This document shows positions 14,792-23,700 of a DNA stretch of 29,545 nt, in pieces; position 1 is the first letter of the stretch, and each line of letters begins with the position of its first letter. Both the position numbers and the translations under genes were made by a program. Below the pieces are notes generated by a model. It was not told where the DNA came from, did no database searches, and saw only the letters and a program-made list of their open reading frames with translations. Source of the DNA: Granulicella sp. (lineage in GTDB: Bacteria > Acidobacteriota > Terriglobia > Terriglobales > Acidobacteriaceae); NCBI GenBank assembly GCA_003133205.1, contig PKWK01000289.1, positions 1-29,545 on the forward strand, written 5' to 3'.

Positions 14792-14831
14792 TTTGGTTTG
14801 CGCTTGGGCCAGTCTTGCGCATCGTGTTGTT

Positions 14832-16673
14832 TCATTGGACCGGCGCAGGCAGCGGGCAGCGGGGTGGACAGGGCGCGTTGTCTGGGGGGTGCGTGATGGT
14901 GGATTGGCCGGGGACGGTGGGAACCGTCAGGGGGATTTCGAGTGTGCCGACTTTGTTGGAGTTGGTGTCGAGCACGCCGACACGGAGGAAGAGCGGGCCG
15001 GGATAGAACGCGATCTGTTCGTGGAACAGGACGGGCTCTTCAATGAACTGCACGAAGCGGTCGACGGTAAGGTCCATGGAGAAATCCTGGCTGTGGCTGC
15101 CGAGGAACTTACCGTTCAGGTCGTAGGCATCGAAGGCGAACTGCAGCCGGACTTTGCGGATTCCGCCGGGGCCAGTGGCGTAGGTGATCTGGCTTTGCGG
15201 GATGGCGAGCAGCAGGTCGTAGGGGTGGCGCGGAAGCTGTGGTTTGCCTTTGCTCTTTTGCGATCCAGTCGGCGTGCCGGGGACGGTGGTCGAGATCTTT
15301 GCGGGTTCGAGTTTGGCGTCGAAGAGCAGTTGGGTGGCGGCGGGCGTCTTGCCCTGCAGCGCGGCCTTGATCAGATCGGGGCCGGCGAACGGACGAGGCT
15401 GCTTGGGGTCTTCGGAGTTGTAGCCCTTGCGATAGACCAGGTGCAGGCCGGGTTGATCCACCTCGACGGTGATGGCGTGGTAATGGCCGTCGAGCTTCTT
15501 GCGCGGCGGGATGTAGGAGATGGAGTAGTAGTGGGAGCCCTGGTCGATGGCTTCGGCCATGCGGGAGGCGAGGTCGTTGGTGTTGAACTCGGCTAGGCCG
15601 CCGGACTGCTCGGCGACTTCCTCGGCGACGAGCTGGGGTGCGCCCATGGGGCCGACGCCTGGGCGGCCCGTGCCGAGGCCCGCCGGGTCGATGGGGGAGA
15701 CTGCGATCTGCTCGCCGGAGAAGATCTCGTACGTGTCCATGAGGCGATGGACCATGCCCATGTCGAGGCCGTCGTCGTTGCCCATGAATAAGGTGGGCGA
15801 GGCGAACGCGGATTCGCTGCCGAACAAGGAGTCGCTGGTCGGGTTGCTGAATGCGGATGGCCCGGTGACCGGGTCGATGTAGGGAAGCATGTTGCCGAAG
15901 CCGCGCGGGCTGTTTTCGTGGCAGGAGGAGGTGGTGCCCCAGCCGTAGCCGCCGTCGCGGAGGAGGTAGACCGGCATGCCGGGCGTAAACCAGATGAGGT
16001 TCTTGCGGCCCTTGATTCCGGCGACGTACTCGCCGATCTGCTGGAGGCCCTGGACGGTGACCCAGTCGATGTTATGGCAGTCGCCGCTGGAGCCGATGTC
16101 GGTGCGTTTGGTTTCTGCGGCGGCGAGCAGCAGAGCCGAGTCGGAGGTGAAGCCCTGCAGCATGTGCAGGCCGCTGGAGGAGAGCCAGAAGATGGCGAGC
16201 TGTGTGCCCTGGGGCATGTGGTTGACGTAGGCCGCCGTGGCTTGCAGAGAGCGCACGGTGGCGAGCTGGCTGGAGTGGAGCGCGTCGATGAGGATGATGT
16301 TGACGGGGCCGGTGGTGGGGGTGGCCTGGAAGTTGGTGCGGACGCCGGTGGGGAGCGCGGGGAGGCGATGGTCGGGCTGCTGGCCGACGTTGAACTCGCC
16401 GAAGCTGCGGATGGGCTGCGGCTTCGAGTCTTCCTTGATGGTGAAGTCGGATTGCTTGAGGTTGCGGACGGGATTGCCCTTGGCGTCGGTGACGAGGACG
16501 TCGACGATGGTCTCGCGGGAGTAGATCTGGAGGGTGGGGACGGTGGGTTGCTGCTGCGCGGGCGTTGCGGTGCTTACGCCCGGGCTGGCGGCGGAGTCGG
16601 CGGGCGTCGCGCAGAAGGTGGGGAGAGCGATGGTCAGGACGAGTGCGAGGAGGAGGGAGGGGCTAGGCCGCAT
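14832..16673 (-). CDS. Secreted VWFA-related acidobacterial-domain protein
   Basis: This 613-residue protein begins with a Sec signal peptide (MRPSPSLLLALVLTIALPTF, cleavage near CATPADSAA). A short Ala/Gln/Pro linker leads into TLQIYSRETIVDVLVTDAKG, then LKQSDFTIKEDSKPQPIRSF, the hallmark start of the VWFA-related Acidobacterial family. The VWA-like core follows (NIILIDALHSSQLATVRSLQ; AIFWLSSSGLHMLQGFTSDS; GRKNLIWFTPGMPVY). The metal-site motif is degenerate (DALHS instead of DxSxS), as is common in this family. A beta-rich C-terminal ~200 residues (YYSISYIPPRKKLDGHYHAI onward) is probably an extracellular sandwich domain. It is thought to work outside the cytoplasmic membrane; function is unknown. 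It is transcribed alone on the minus strand. Confidence 0.9.
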   Translation of the reverse strand: MRPSPSLLLALVLTIALPTFCATPADSAASPGVSTATPAQQQPTVPTLQIYSRETIVDVLVTDAKGNPVRNLKQSDFTIKEDSKPQPIRSFGEFNVGQQPDHRLPALPTGVRTNFQATPTTGPVNIILIDALHSSQLATVRSLQATAAYVNHMPQGTQLAIFWLSSSGLHMLQGFTSDSALLLAAAETKRTDIGSSGDCHNIDWVTVQGLQQIGEYVAGIKGRKNLIWFTPGMPVYLLRDGGYGWGTTSSCHENSPRGFGNMLPYIDPVTGPSAFSNPTSDSLFGSESAFASPTLFMGNDDGLDMGMVHRLMDTYEIFSGEQIAVSPIDPAGLGTGRPGVGPMGAPQLVAEEVAEQSGGLAEFNTNDLASRMAEAIDQGSHYYSISYIPPRKKLDGHYHAITVEVDQPGLHLVYRKGYNSEDPKQPRPFAGPDLIKAALQGKTPAATQLLFDAKLEPAKISTTVPGTPTGSQKSKGKPQLPRHPYDLLLAIPQSQITYATGPGGIRKVRLQFAFDAYDLNGKFLGSHSQDFSMDLTVDRFVQFIEEPVLFHEQIAFYPGPLFLRVGVLDTNSNKVGTLEIPLTVPTVPGQSTITHPPDNAPCPPRCPLPAPVQ

Positions 16674-16974
16674 AGGGTGGCTTCTCTCATGGTTCGTGGC
16701 GGTGTTTCTACCGTAATTGGTGGCGGGGTCATCTTAGAACGGATGTGGGGCGTGGGCGAAAGTATTTGAGGTGGCGAGGAAGGCGGCGCCGAGTTTTGTG
16801 GTGGGAAGAAGTGAGTAACCCCCACGATAAACGCTTGCTGCGCTGGCGCTGATCATGGGGCACCCACTGGATGAATGAGGCACCCGGTTTATGGGGTACC
16901 CAGGGTTATGGGTCACACGTCACAGGGGGGATTGTGACCCGGAATGGGTATACCACCCGACGCTGAGCGGCGGC
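16674..16974 (+). other. Intergenic region with GGGGCACCC-type repeats
   Basis: This gap lies between two minus-strand genes and should hold the promoter of the VWFA-type gene in its left part. No clear boxes were seen. The right part (16855-16903) holds three related words: ATGGGGCACCCA (16855-16866), ATGAGGCACCCGG (16875-16887) and ATGGGGTACCCAGG (16891-16904). They match the pair at 14572-14640. Confidence 0.6.
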
Positions 16975-17397
16975 TCAGTTCGCCAGTTTGATTGCGGCGA
17001 GTTTTTGAATCGCTGGCAGGTCGGACATTCGCTTCACGATGAGCCGGACCCCGGTTCCTTCCGGGTAGCGCGGAGCGTCCTCGATTGCTTTGGCGATGCG
17101 TTGCGGCAACTTGATCTGGCGGGTTGCCTTGACGGCTTTGTCGCCGAGGATGAAGGCTACGCGGAAGTAGTCCTTGCAGGGCGACATGTAGAGGATGTTT
17201 CTCTTTTTCAGTTTCAAGCGCATCGACCATCCGGCTTTGAGCGAGTAGGAGTTCCACTCCTGGACATTGAGGCCGAACTCGTCCGCGAGGCATCCTACCA
17301 ATTTGTTCCAGATGGTAGCGGTCGGGCCAAGCGCGGTTGCTAGTTCTTCGGGCGTGGGCTGTGCAGCGTGGTTGATGAAGGCGTTGAAGTTTTCCAT
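16975..17397 (-). CDS. DUF3788-like hypothetical protein
   Basis: This 140-residue soluble protein starts at ATG 17397 (MENFNAFINHAAQPTPEELA). A longer frame reaches 17796 but its extra part is the antisense of the M1 gene and repeats. The pattern WNSYSLKAGWSMRLKLKKRN, then ILYMSPCKDYFRVAFILGDK, matches my memory of the DUF3788 family: a Trp-rich stretch, Lys/Arg run, then a beta-strand pair with a conserved G-D/E-K-A. No catalytic function is known for the family. It is divergent from the M1 aminopeptidase, with about 100 bases between the two starts. Confidence 0.75.
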   Translation of the reverse strand: MENFNAFINHAAQPTPEELATALGPTATIWNKLVGCLADEFGLNVQEWNSYSLKAGWSMRLKLKKRNILYMSPCKDYFRVAFILGDKAVKATRQIKLPQRIAKAIEDAPRYPEGTGVRLIVKRMSDLPAIQKLAAIKLAN

Positions 17398-17499
17398 GGC
17401 GTTCCTCGTGCGGTATTCCGAACTGCGGGGAATTGTACTGCTGTAGGTGAGCGTGCGGGGATTAGTCTGGTGGGAGCGATTTGAGGTGGTTGGGCGACG

Positions 17500-20229
17500 A
17501 TGGTGCTTTGGCGTTGGGTGGTGGCGGCGGGGATTGCGTTCGGGGTAGGTGGGTTGGGCGGGGCGCGGGTGGAGGCGCAGCGACTGCCGGGTGGGGTGCG
17601 GCCGGAGCACTATGCGCTGACGATTACTCCGGATCTGGCAAAGGCGCGGTTTGCGGGGAGCGAGACGATTGAGGTGGTGCTGGATCGTCCGGCGACGGCG
17701 ATTACGCTGAATGCGGCGGAGATTGAGTTTGGGGCGGTGCGGGCGTGGGCGGGGGCAAAAGCAGATTCCTCCGCTGCGCTGCGGAATGACAAACAAAAAG
17801 ACAAGGCAAATACGGGGGTTCTTCGCTCCGCTCAGAATGACAACCCTTTAGGTGGCGGTGGTGGCGGCGGAGGTGGTGGGCAGACGGCGGCGGTGACGCT
17901 GGATGCGGCGAAGGAGCAGGCTACGTTTACGTTTGCGCGGGCACTGCCGGCGGGGCGGGTGACGCTGCAGATTGCGTACACGGGGATTCTGAATGACAAG
18001 CTGCGGGGGTTCTATCTTTCGAAGTCGAAGACGCGGAGCTATGGGGTGACGCAGTTTGAGGCGACGGACGCGCGGCGGGCGTTTCCGAGCTTCGATGAAC
18101 CGGCGATGAAGGCGACGTTCGACGTGGCGCTGGTGGTGGATGCGGGCGATAGTGTGATCTCGAATACGAAGATGGTGTCGGATGCGCCGGGGCCGATGGC
18201 GGGCAAGCACACGTTGAAGTTTGCGACTACGCCGAAGATGTCGACCTACCTGGTGGCGTGGATTGTGGGCGATTTCGTGTGCACGGAGGGCAAGCAAGAT
18301 GGGGTGCCGATCCGGGCGTGCGCGACTCCGGACAAGGTGAAGCTGACGAAGTTCGCGCTGGATGCGGCGAAGTGGAATCTGAAGTATTACGACAAGTATT
18401 TCGGCGTCAAGTACCCGATGGCGAAGCTGGATATGGTGGCGATTCCGGACTTCGAGGCGGGGGCGATGGAGAACTTCGGGTGCATCACATACCGCGAGAC
18501 GGAGATGCTGGTGGACGCGAAGGATGGCGCGCTGCCGGCGAAGAAGGACGTTGCGACGACCGTGGCGCACGAGATGGCGCATCAGTGGTTCGGCGACCTG
18601 GTGACTCCGGAGTGGTGGGACAACCTGTGGCTGAACGAGGGCTTTGCGACGTGGATGGAGACCAAGGCCGCGGCCAAGCGCCAGCCGAAGTGGGAGTTTG
18701 CGCAGGATGACGCGGTCGACTTGAACCGGATTCTCGATGAGGACGCGAGCCGGACGACGCGGGCGATCCGGGCGAAGGCGGAGACGCCGGATGAGATCAA
18801 CGAGCTGTTCGACGACATTGCGTACGGCAAGGCGGGCGCGGTGATCGGGATGGTGGAGAACTGGGTGGGCGAAGAGACGTTCCGGCGCGGCGTGCATGAG
18901 TATCTGGCGGCGCACTTGTACGGGAACGCGCGGGCGGAGGATTTCTGGGACGCGCAGGCTCGGGTGAGCGGGCTGCCGGTGGATAAGGTGATGCAGAGCT
19001 TTGTCGAGCAGCCGGGAGTTCCGGAGGTGACGCTGGGGATGTCCGGGGCTGGAGTTTCCGTTGGGCAGAGGGGCTTCCTGCTCTCGGAACTGGATCCGGC
19101 TACCGGGGATGAGGCGAGGCCGGTGAAGGCGTGGACGATTCCGGTGTGCTTCACGGGAGCGTCGTGCCGGCTGCTGACGCAGGATGCGGCGACTCTGGAT
19201 GCGCCGGCCGCGACCTCTGCGCATCCTTTTGTGTTTGCGAATGCGGCGGACAAGGGATACTACCGGACGGCGTATACGGCGGCGCAGTGGGCGGCGATTG
19301 TGGCGAATGTGGAGACGGGACTGACGCCAGCGGAGCGGATTGGCCTGCTGGGCGACCGATGGGCGCTGATGCGCGCCGGCCAGGGGACGGTGGGCGAGTT
19401 TCTGGACCTGGTGCTGGCGATGAAGCAGGACCCCGATGCGACGGTGCTGGGGATCGCTCTGGGCAAGGTGGAGGCGATCAAGACGCAGATTGCGACGGAC
19501 GCCGATCGCACGCGGCTGAACGCGGTGGTGCGGCGGGAGTTTGCGGGGGCATATGCCGCGCTGGGCGGGCCGCGGAAGCATGAGGCAAACGACCACGCAG
19601 AGCTTCGCGAGACGCTGTTCGAGGGGCTGGGGCACGCGAAGGACCCTGCGGCGCTGGCGGAGGCGGAGAGCATCGTGAAGCAGTTGTTTGCGGCGCAGAA
19701 GCCGGCGGACCCGATGATTGCGGATGCGGCGATGGCGCTGACCACAGCGCATGGCGATGCGGAGATGTACGACAGACTGAAGCGGGTGACCGAGAACGCG
19801 ACCGATCCGGATCTGAAGGAGGCCGCGCTGCACGAGCTGACGCGGTTTCAGGATCCGGCGCTGGTGGCGCGAACGCTGGAGTATGCGGTGTCGGATGGGA
19901 TGCGCAGCCAGGATAGCTGGACGATGATTGCGCTGCTACTGGAGCGGCGGGAGACGCAGGACCAGGCGTGGGCGTTTGTCGAGCAGCATTGGGCCGAGAT
20001 TGCGCGCAAGTCGACGACGAGTTCGGGGGCGCGGATTGTGGAGGCGGCGGGGGCCTTCTGCACGGTGGAGAAGCGCGATGCGGTGGCGAACTTCTTCGCG
20101 ACGCATGCGGTGGAGTCGTCCCAGCGGACGCTGGCGAAGTCGATCGACAGTGTGAATGCCTGCATCCATCTGCGGGCGACACAGGAGCCGGAGCTGCGGC
20201 GCTGGCTGGATGCGCATGGCGGGTCGTAG
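17500..20229 (+). CDS. Secreted M1 family aminopeptidase (PepN-like) with an in-frame repeat insertion
   Basis: This 909-residue zinc metallopeptidase has a signal peptide (residues 1-26, cleavage at VEA-Q), so it acts in the periplasm or outside. The exopeptidase motif GAMEN is at 321-325. The zinc site H357-E358-M-A-H361 with third ligand E380 is intact, and YGKAGAVIG carries the expected catalytic Tyr. The last ~350 residues form the helical C-terminal domain. Residues ~87-127 are a foreign-looking insertion: KADSSAALRNDKQKDK, then VLRSAQNDN and ten glycines, encoded by the dispersed repeats also found between genes. Without it the protein would be about 868 residues, and QTAAVTLDAAKEQATFTF would follow GAVRAWAGA as a normal beta domain. 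A TonB-dependent receptor lies downstream, suggesting peptide scavenging. Confidence 0.93.
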   Translation: MVLWRWVVAAGIAFGVGGLGGARVEAQRLPGGVRPEHYALTITPDLAKARFAGSETIEVVLDRPATAITLNAAEIEFGAVRAWAGAKADSSAALRNDKQKDKANTGVLRSAQNDNPLGGGGGGGGGGQTAAVTLDAAKEQATFTFARALPAGRVTLQIAYTGILNDKLRGFYLSKSKTRSYGVTQFEATDARRAFPSFDEPAMKATFDVALVVDAGDSVISNTKMVSDAPGPMAGKHTLKFATTPKMSTYLVAWIVGDFVCTEGKQDGVPIRACATPDKVKLTKFALDAAKWNLKYYDKYFGVKYPMAKLDMVAIPDFEAGAMENFGCITYRETEMLVDAKDGALPAKKDVATTVAHEMAHQWFGDLVTPEWWDNLWLNEGFATWMETKAAAKRQPKWEFAQDDAVDLNRILDEDASRTTRAIRAKAETPDEINELFDDIAYGKAGAVIGMVENWVGEETFRRGVHEYLAAHLYGNARAEDFWDAQARVSGLPVDKVMQSFVEQPGVPEVTLGMSGAGVSVGQRGFLLSELDPATGDEARPVKAWTIPVCFTGASCRLLTQDAATLDAPAATSAHPFVFANAADKGYYRTAYTAAQWAAIVANVETGLTPAERIGLLGDRWALMRAGQGTVGEFLDLVLAMKQDPDATVLGIALGKVEAIKTQIATDADRTRLNAVVRREFAGAYAALGGPRKHEANDHAELRETLFEGLGHAKDPAALAEAESIVKQLFAAQKPADPMIADAAMALTTAHGDAEMYDRLKRVTENATDPDLKEAALHELTRFQDPALVARTLEYAVSDGMRSQDSWTMIALLLERRETQDQAWAFVEQHWAEIARKSTTSSGARIVEAAGAFCTVEKRDAVANFFATHAVESSQRTLAKSIDSVNACIHLRATQEPELRRWLDAHGGS
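17755..17845 (+). repeat. Dispersed repeat pair, copy 3, inside the M1 aminopeptidase gene
   Basis: First element: GCAAAAGCAGATTCCTCCGC, then TGCGGAATGACAAACAAA (17755-~17799). Second element: TACGGGGGTTCTTCGCTCCG, then CTCAGAATGACAACCC (17811-17845). It is followed by a GGTGGCGGTGGTGG-type run (17851-17880) coding for glycines. The frame stays open throughout. The same two elements occur in the same order in non-coding DNA at 6720/6937 and 14387/14450. Confidence 0.85.
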
Positions 20230-20314
20230 GCGCTGCGAGTCACCCGGGAGGCATGCGGGTCGGAGGCGAGGGAGATGTGTGCCTCAGGGGAACGTGACGC
20301 CGGTACTGGAATAT

Positions 20315-20324
20315 TGGTCATACC
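20315..20324 (+). promoter_or_regulatory. Distal operator-like site TGGTCATACC
   Basis: TGGTCATACC followed by TCACAATCATTCTGTGA lies 86 bases after the M1 stop. A related AGGTCAGACCTCACACCTCA block lies at 24663, after the M1 remnant. The core resembles TGGTC-N-GACC sites of GntR/FadR-type repressors. Function is inferred. Confidence 0.4.
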
Positions 20325-20577
20325 TCACAATCATTCTGTGACGTAGCTTGCAATCGCCGCTGGGCACGGTCCAGGCTCAGGTCCAGTTCCTGGAGCGGGT
20401 TGGGAAAGCCGCTCAGACCTGCTGTCCTGGGGTCAACTGCAAGGATGGGCTGCTGTGTATCGTGTTTTATTAATGCAGTTTACTGAGACTTGATTGGGCG
20501 GTAGCAGGGGGCGTGACCTGGAGTCCGGCAGGTACTCTGTGATGCAACGCCTGAAGCAATATTACCTACGAAATTTC

Positions 20578-20634
20578 TTGACATTCGCTCAAGGAATGGA
20601 GGAAGCTTACTCCACATCAAAAGTGGTCATACCA
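20578..20634 (+). promoter_or_regulatory. Probable promoter and proximal operator-like site of receptor 1
   Basis: TTGACA at 20578-20583 is a consensus -35 box. Nineteen bases later is AAGCTT (20603-20608), then CTCC, CATC and AAGTGGTCATACCA (20621-20634; TGGT-CAT-ACCA is an inverted repeat). The same boxes with the same 19-base spacing precede receptor 2. A consensus -10 is not visible; it should lie just before or over AAGCTT. Confidence 0.55.
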
Positions 20635-20713
20635 ATGTGCCGTACGTAGTCCGCGCTTGCACATCGGGTATTCCGCCGATTGAGCGGGTTGCATTCAACT
20701 GAGGTGATGGTCC

Positions 20714-23700
20714 ATGAACGTCAGCAAATATATTTCGCAGCGAGTTTACGGGTGTTTTCTGGTTCTTCTGCTAACGGTCGCAGGCATTGGCGGGAGTGTG
20801 GCGCGAGCGCAGTTGTCGGGCAAGGGCGAGATTAAGGGCACCGTGAAGGATCCGACCGGCGCCGTGGTGGCGAATGCCACGGTGACGGCGACGGCGGTTT
20901 CCACCGGCGTGAGCGTGGCGCGGCCGACGAATTCGTCGGGTGACTACGATCTTTCGCCGCTGGATGCCGGCGTGTACACGGTGACCGTGGTGGCGACGGG
21001 TTTCGAGAAGCAGACGCAGACGAACCTGCAGGTCAATGCTCTGGAGGTAATGAACTACAACCCGGTATTGACGGTGGGTTCGTCCACGGAGACAGTGACG
21101 GTCAATACTCAGCCGCCGCAGCTTGAGACGTCGAACGCCACGCTGGGCTCGACCATGGAGCAGGAGATGTACTCGGCGCTGCCGATCGAGATGGGTGCGT
21201 ATGGAAGCCCGGACCAGCGGCGCGCGACCGATTTTGCGTTCCTCATGCCGGGCGTGCAGGGCAATAACACCAATGGCAATCCGACGACGAACACCGGTGT
21301 GGTCAACGGCTCGGGTAGCCGCGGCGCGGTTTCGGATGTGTATATAGATGGGCTTCCGTTTGTGCGTGCCGGTGGCAACGGCGATCCGCGCTATGTGTGG
21401 ACGGCGATGTCGGTGGACGCGGTGGACCAGTTCCAGGTGCAGACCACCGGCTATTCGGCCATTTATGAGGGCCAGGGCATTCAGAACTATACGATCAAGC
21501 AGGGCGGCAAGAATTACCACGGCTCGCTTTATGAGTTCTTCCGCAACACGGCGCTGGACACCTGGGGATTCTTCGGTCCTGTGCCGAACCCGGCGACCGG
21601 GCTGAAGGTGAAGCCGGTCGAGCACAGCAACGAGTATGGCATCGACCTCAGCGGTCCGCTGGTCCCGTTTGGGAAGCTGAAGGAGAAGCTTTTCTTCTTT
21701 GGGAACTACAACGGTTTCGTTTACTCCAGCGCGACACCGACGCAGTTGACTTTTCCGACCGCAGCGCAGCAAGCGGGCAACTTCGCGGGCGTGATCAGCG
21801 GCGGCATTTATGACCCGTTTACGGAAGCCTCCTGCGCCCCGCACAACAAGAACCCCACCACCGGTGTGGTCGGCCAGCCGTGCCGTTATGAGTATGGCTT
21901 TGGACCACCCGCAGCCGGCGTTTTGGGTGCGAACGGCCTGCCGGTAGCTACAGGCGCCAAGGATGTCATTCCCGCCAGCGAGTTTTCCGCGGTTGCGCTT
22001 AAGATGCAGGCATTTCTGCCGGCGGGGATCGGTACGGCTCTGCAGAACAATTTCATCTCTCCGAACGCGACCGGTTTGAAGAACTGGTCGACGACGGACC
22101 GCATCGACTACGTCATCGGCGCGAAGGACGAGCTGACGTTGGTGGCGGCGATCGGGCGGCAGGCCAGCTCGAACCCGGTGGGGCAGACTACCACGGGTCG
22201 CAACGTTGCAGCTATCCCGTACAACTGGGGGCAGACCTATGCGCCGAAGACGGCGGTGGGCGTGATCGAAGAGACGCACATCTTTACGCCGAACATCGTC
22301 AACCAATTCAAGTACGGCTATGCCCGGTACAACGGGCCTACGTTCGACGCCGACCAGCTTCCGCAATATTCCGCGACGACGATGGGCATTACGAACCTGC
22401 CTGGCGGCGCAGCGCAAGGTGCGTTCCCGATCACAACCTTTGCCGGAACCAATGCCCCGACGGGCTGGGCCGGCACGACGCCGAGCGTGACCGTGGCGGC
22501 GAACTATACGCTGCTGGACAACCTGCAGTGGGTGAAGGGCAGGCACACCTTGACGCTTGGAGGCCAGAGCGCGTGGATGCTGTACAACGTAGTGAATGCC
22601 ACGGGCGGATCGACACCGCTGACCCTCGCCAATGCTGTAACCGAGACGGCGCAACTGAACTACGGGTTCAGCGCGCTGGCCAATACTGGCGCATCCTATG
22701 CCAGCTTCCTGGTCGGAGAGATCGACAAAGCCAGCTTGACGCAGTACCTGCAACAGGAGTTTGGCGCCCGATTCCGCGCGATCTCGCCCTACTTCCAGGA
22801 CAATTGGAAGGTTACCGACAAGCTGACGCTCGACCTGGGCGTCCGCTATGACTTCTTCCCCACGGTTACTGAGGTGCATAACGCCGGAAGCTACTTCGAT
22901 CCGACGCTTACCAATCCGGTAACCTTACTGAAGGGGGCGCTACAGTTTACGGGCACCGGGGCCAACACGTGCAACTGCTCGACGCCGGTGGCCAACTTCC
23001 ACAAGAACTTTGGACCTCGCCTTGGGCTGGCTTACCAGGTTGATTCCAAGACGGTGATTCATGCCAGCTACGGCGTGATGTTCACCCACGGCAATGCGGT
23101 GGGCGGCTCTGCGACCAGCCTGGGCACGCTGGGCTACTCGGGCGGGCTCTCGGCTTCGGTCAACGGCTCGTTGCTGAGCTCGGCCCCGCTGACGGGAACG
23201 AATGGGGCGATGCCCTCATTTGCGCCTCCGACCGGTTCGGCCGCGGGTCCGGGCTACGGCACGGGCTACACCACGACGACCGGTTACACGTCGTCTCCAC
23301 TATCAATGGGCTACGCCGACCCGTATCTGGGTAGCCGGGCTCCTGAGTACTTGAACTGGAGCTTCGGCTTCCAGCACCAGTGGACCAGCGCTCTTACCTC
23401 CTCGATTATGTACGTGGGTTCGGAGGGGCACTTCCTGCCGGCGGACGGCAGCAACGCCCGCGGGTACTGGGCCGACCAGCTCGACCCGAAGTATCTTTCG
23501 CTAGGTTCGAACCTCAACCTGACCGGCACCGCGTTGACGACCTACTGCGCAGCCAATGCCGGTATCTGCCCACCGAGCCTGAGCGTCTTCTACGTGGGCA
23601 GCGGAGGCCAAAGCCTCGCAACCCTGCTGAAGCCGTTTCCATTCCAGACGGTCACGGATAGCTTCGGGTACGTGGCCAATTCCAACTACCACTCCTTGCA

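Larger units (their letters stand above)
13709..14831 (+). other. Intergenic region of ~1.1 kb without a convincing gene
   Basis: Several overlapping ORFs of 60-120 codons exist in all frames, but none has protein-like composition along its length or recognisable motifs. The stretch holds a direct repeat (13848-13887), an AT-richer segment (about 14070-14370), a copy of the interspersed repeat pair (14387-14500), the GGGGCACCC repeats (14572-14640) and a cluster of four hairpins (14664-14791). A 33-codon minus-strand ORF at 14239-14340 encodes one hydrophobic segment and is the only small gene candidate. The left part must hold the promoter for the minus-strand SPFH stump/zinc-ribbon pair, but no clear boxes were seen. 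Confidence 0.6.
20230..20713 (+). other. Regulatory intergenic region upstream of the first TonB-dependent receptor
   Basis: No gene is supported in these 484 bases. They hold two GGTC-x-x-ACC sites (20315 and 20624) and a TTGACA box, all with counterparts before the second receptor. The base composition is clearly less GC-rich from about 20440 on. Confidence 0.6.

Noticed and set aside
17398..17796. N-terminal extension of the DUF3788-like gene
   Set aside because: The extension is antisense to the M1 gene and to the dispersed repeat; the family begins at the ATG at 17397.
17848..19833. 661-codon minus-strand ORF opposite the M1 gene
   Set aside because: Extremely Arg/His-rich shadow of the aminopeptidase.
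7228..21355. Repeated TATATAGATGGG word in rpiA and receptor 1
   Set aside because: Both encode Tyr-Ile-Asp-Gly in unrelated proteins; coincidence of coding.
20771..22879. 702-codon minus-strand ORF opposite receptor 1
   Set aside because: Shadow of the receptor gene with Arg/His-rich composition.
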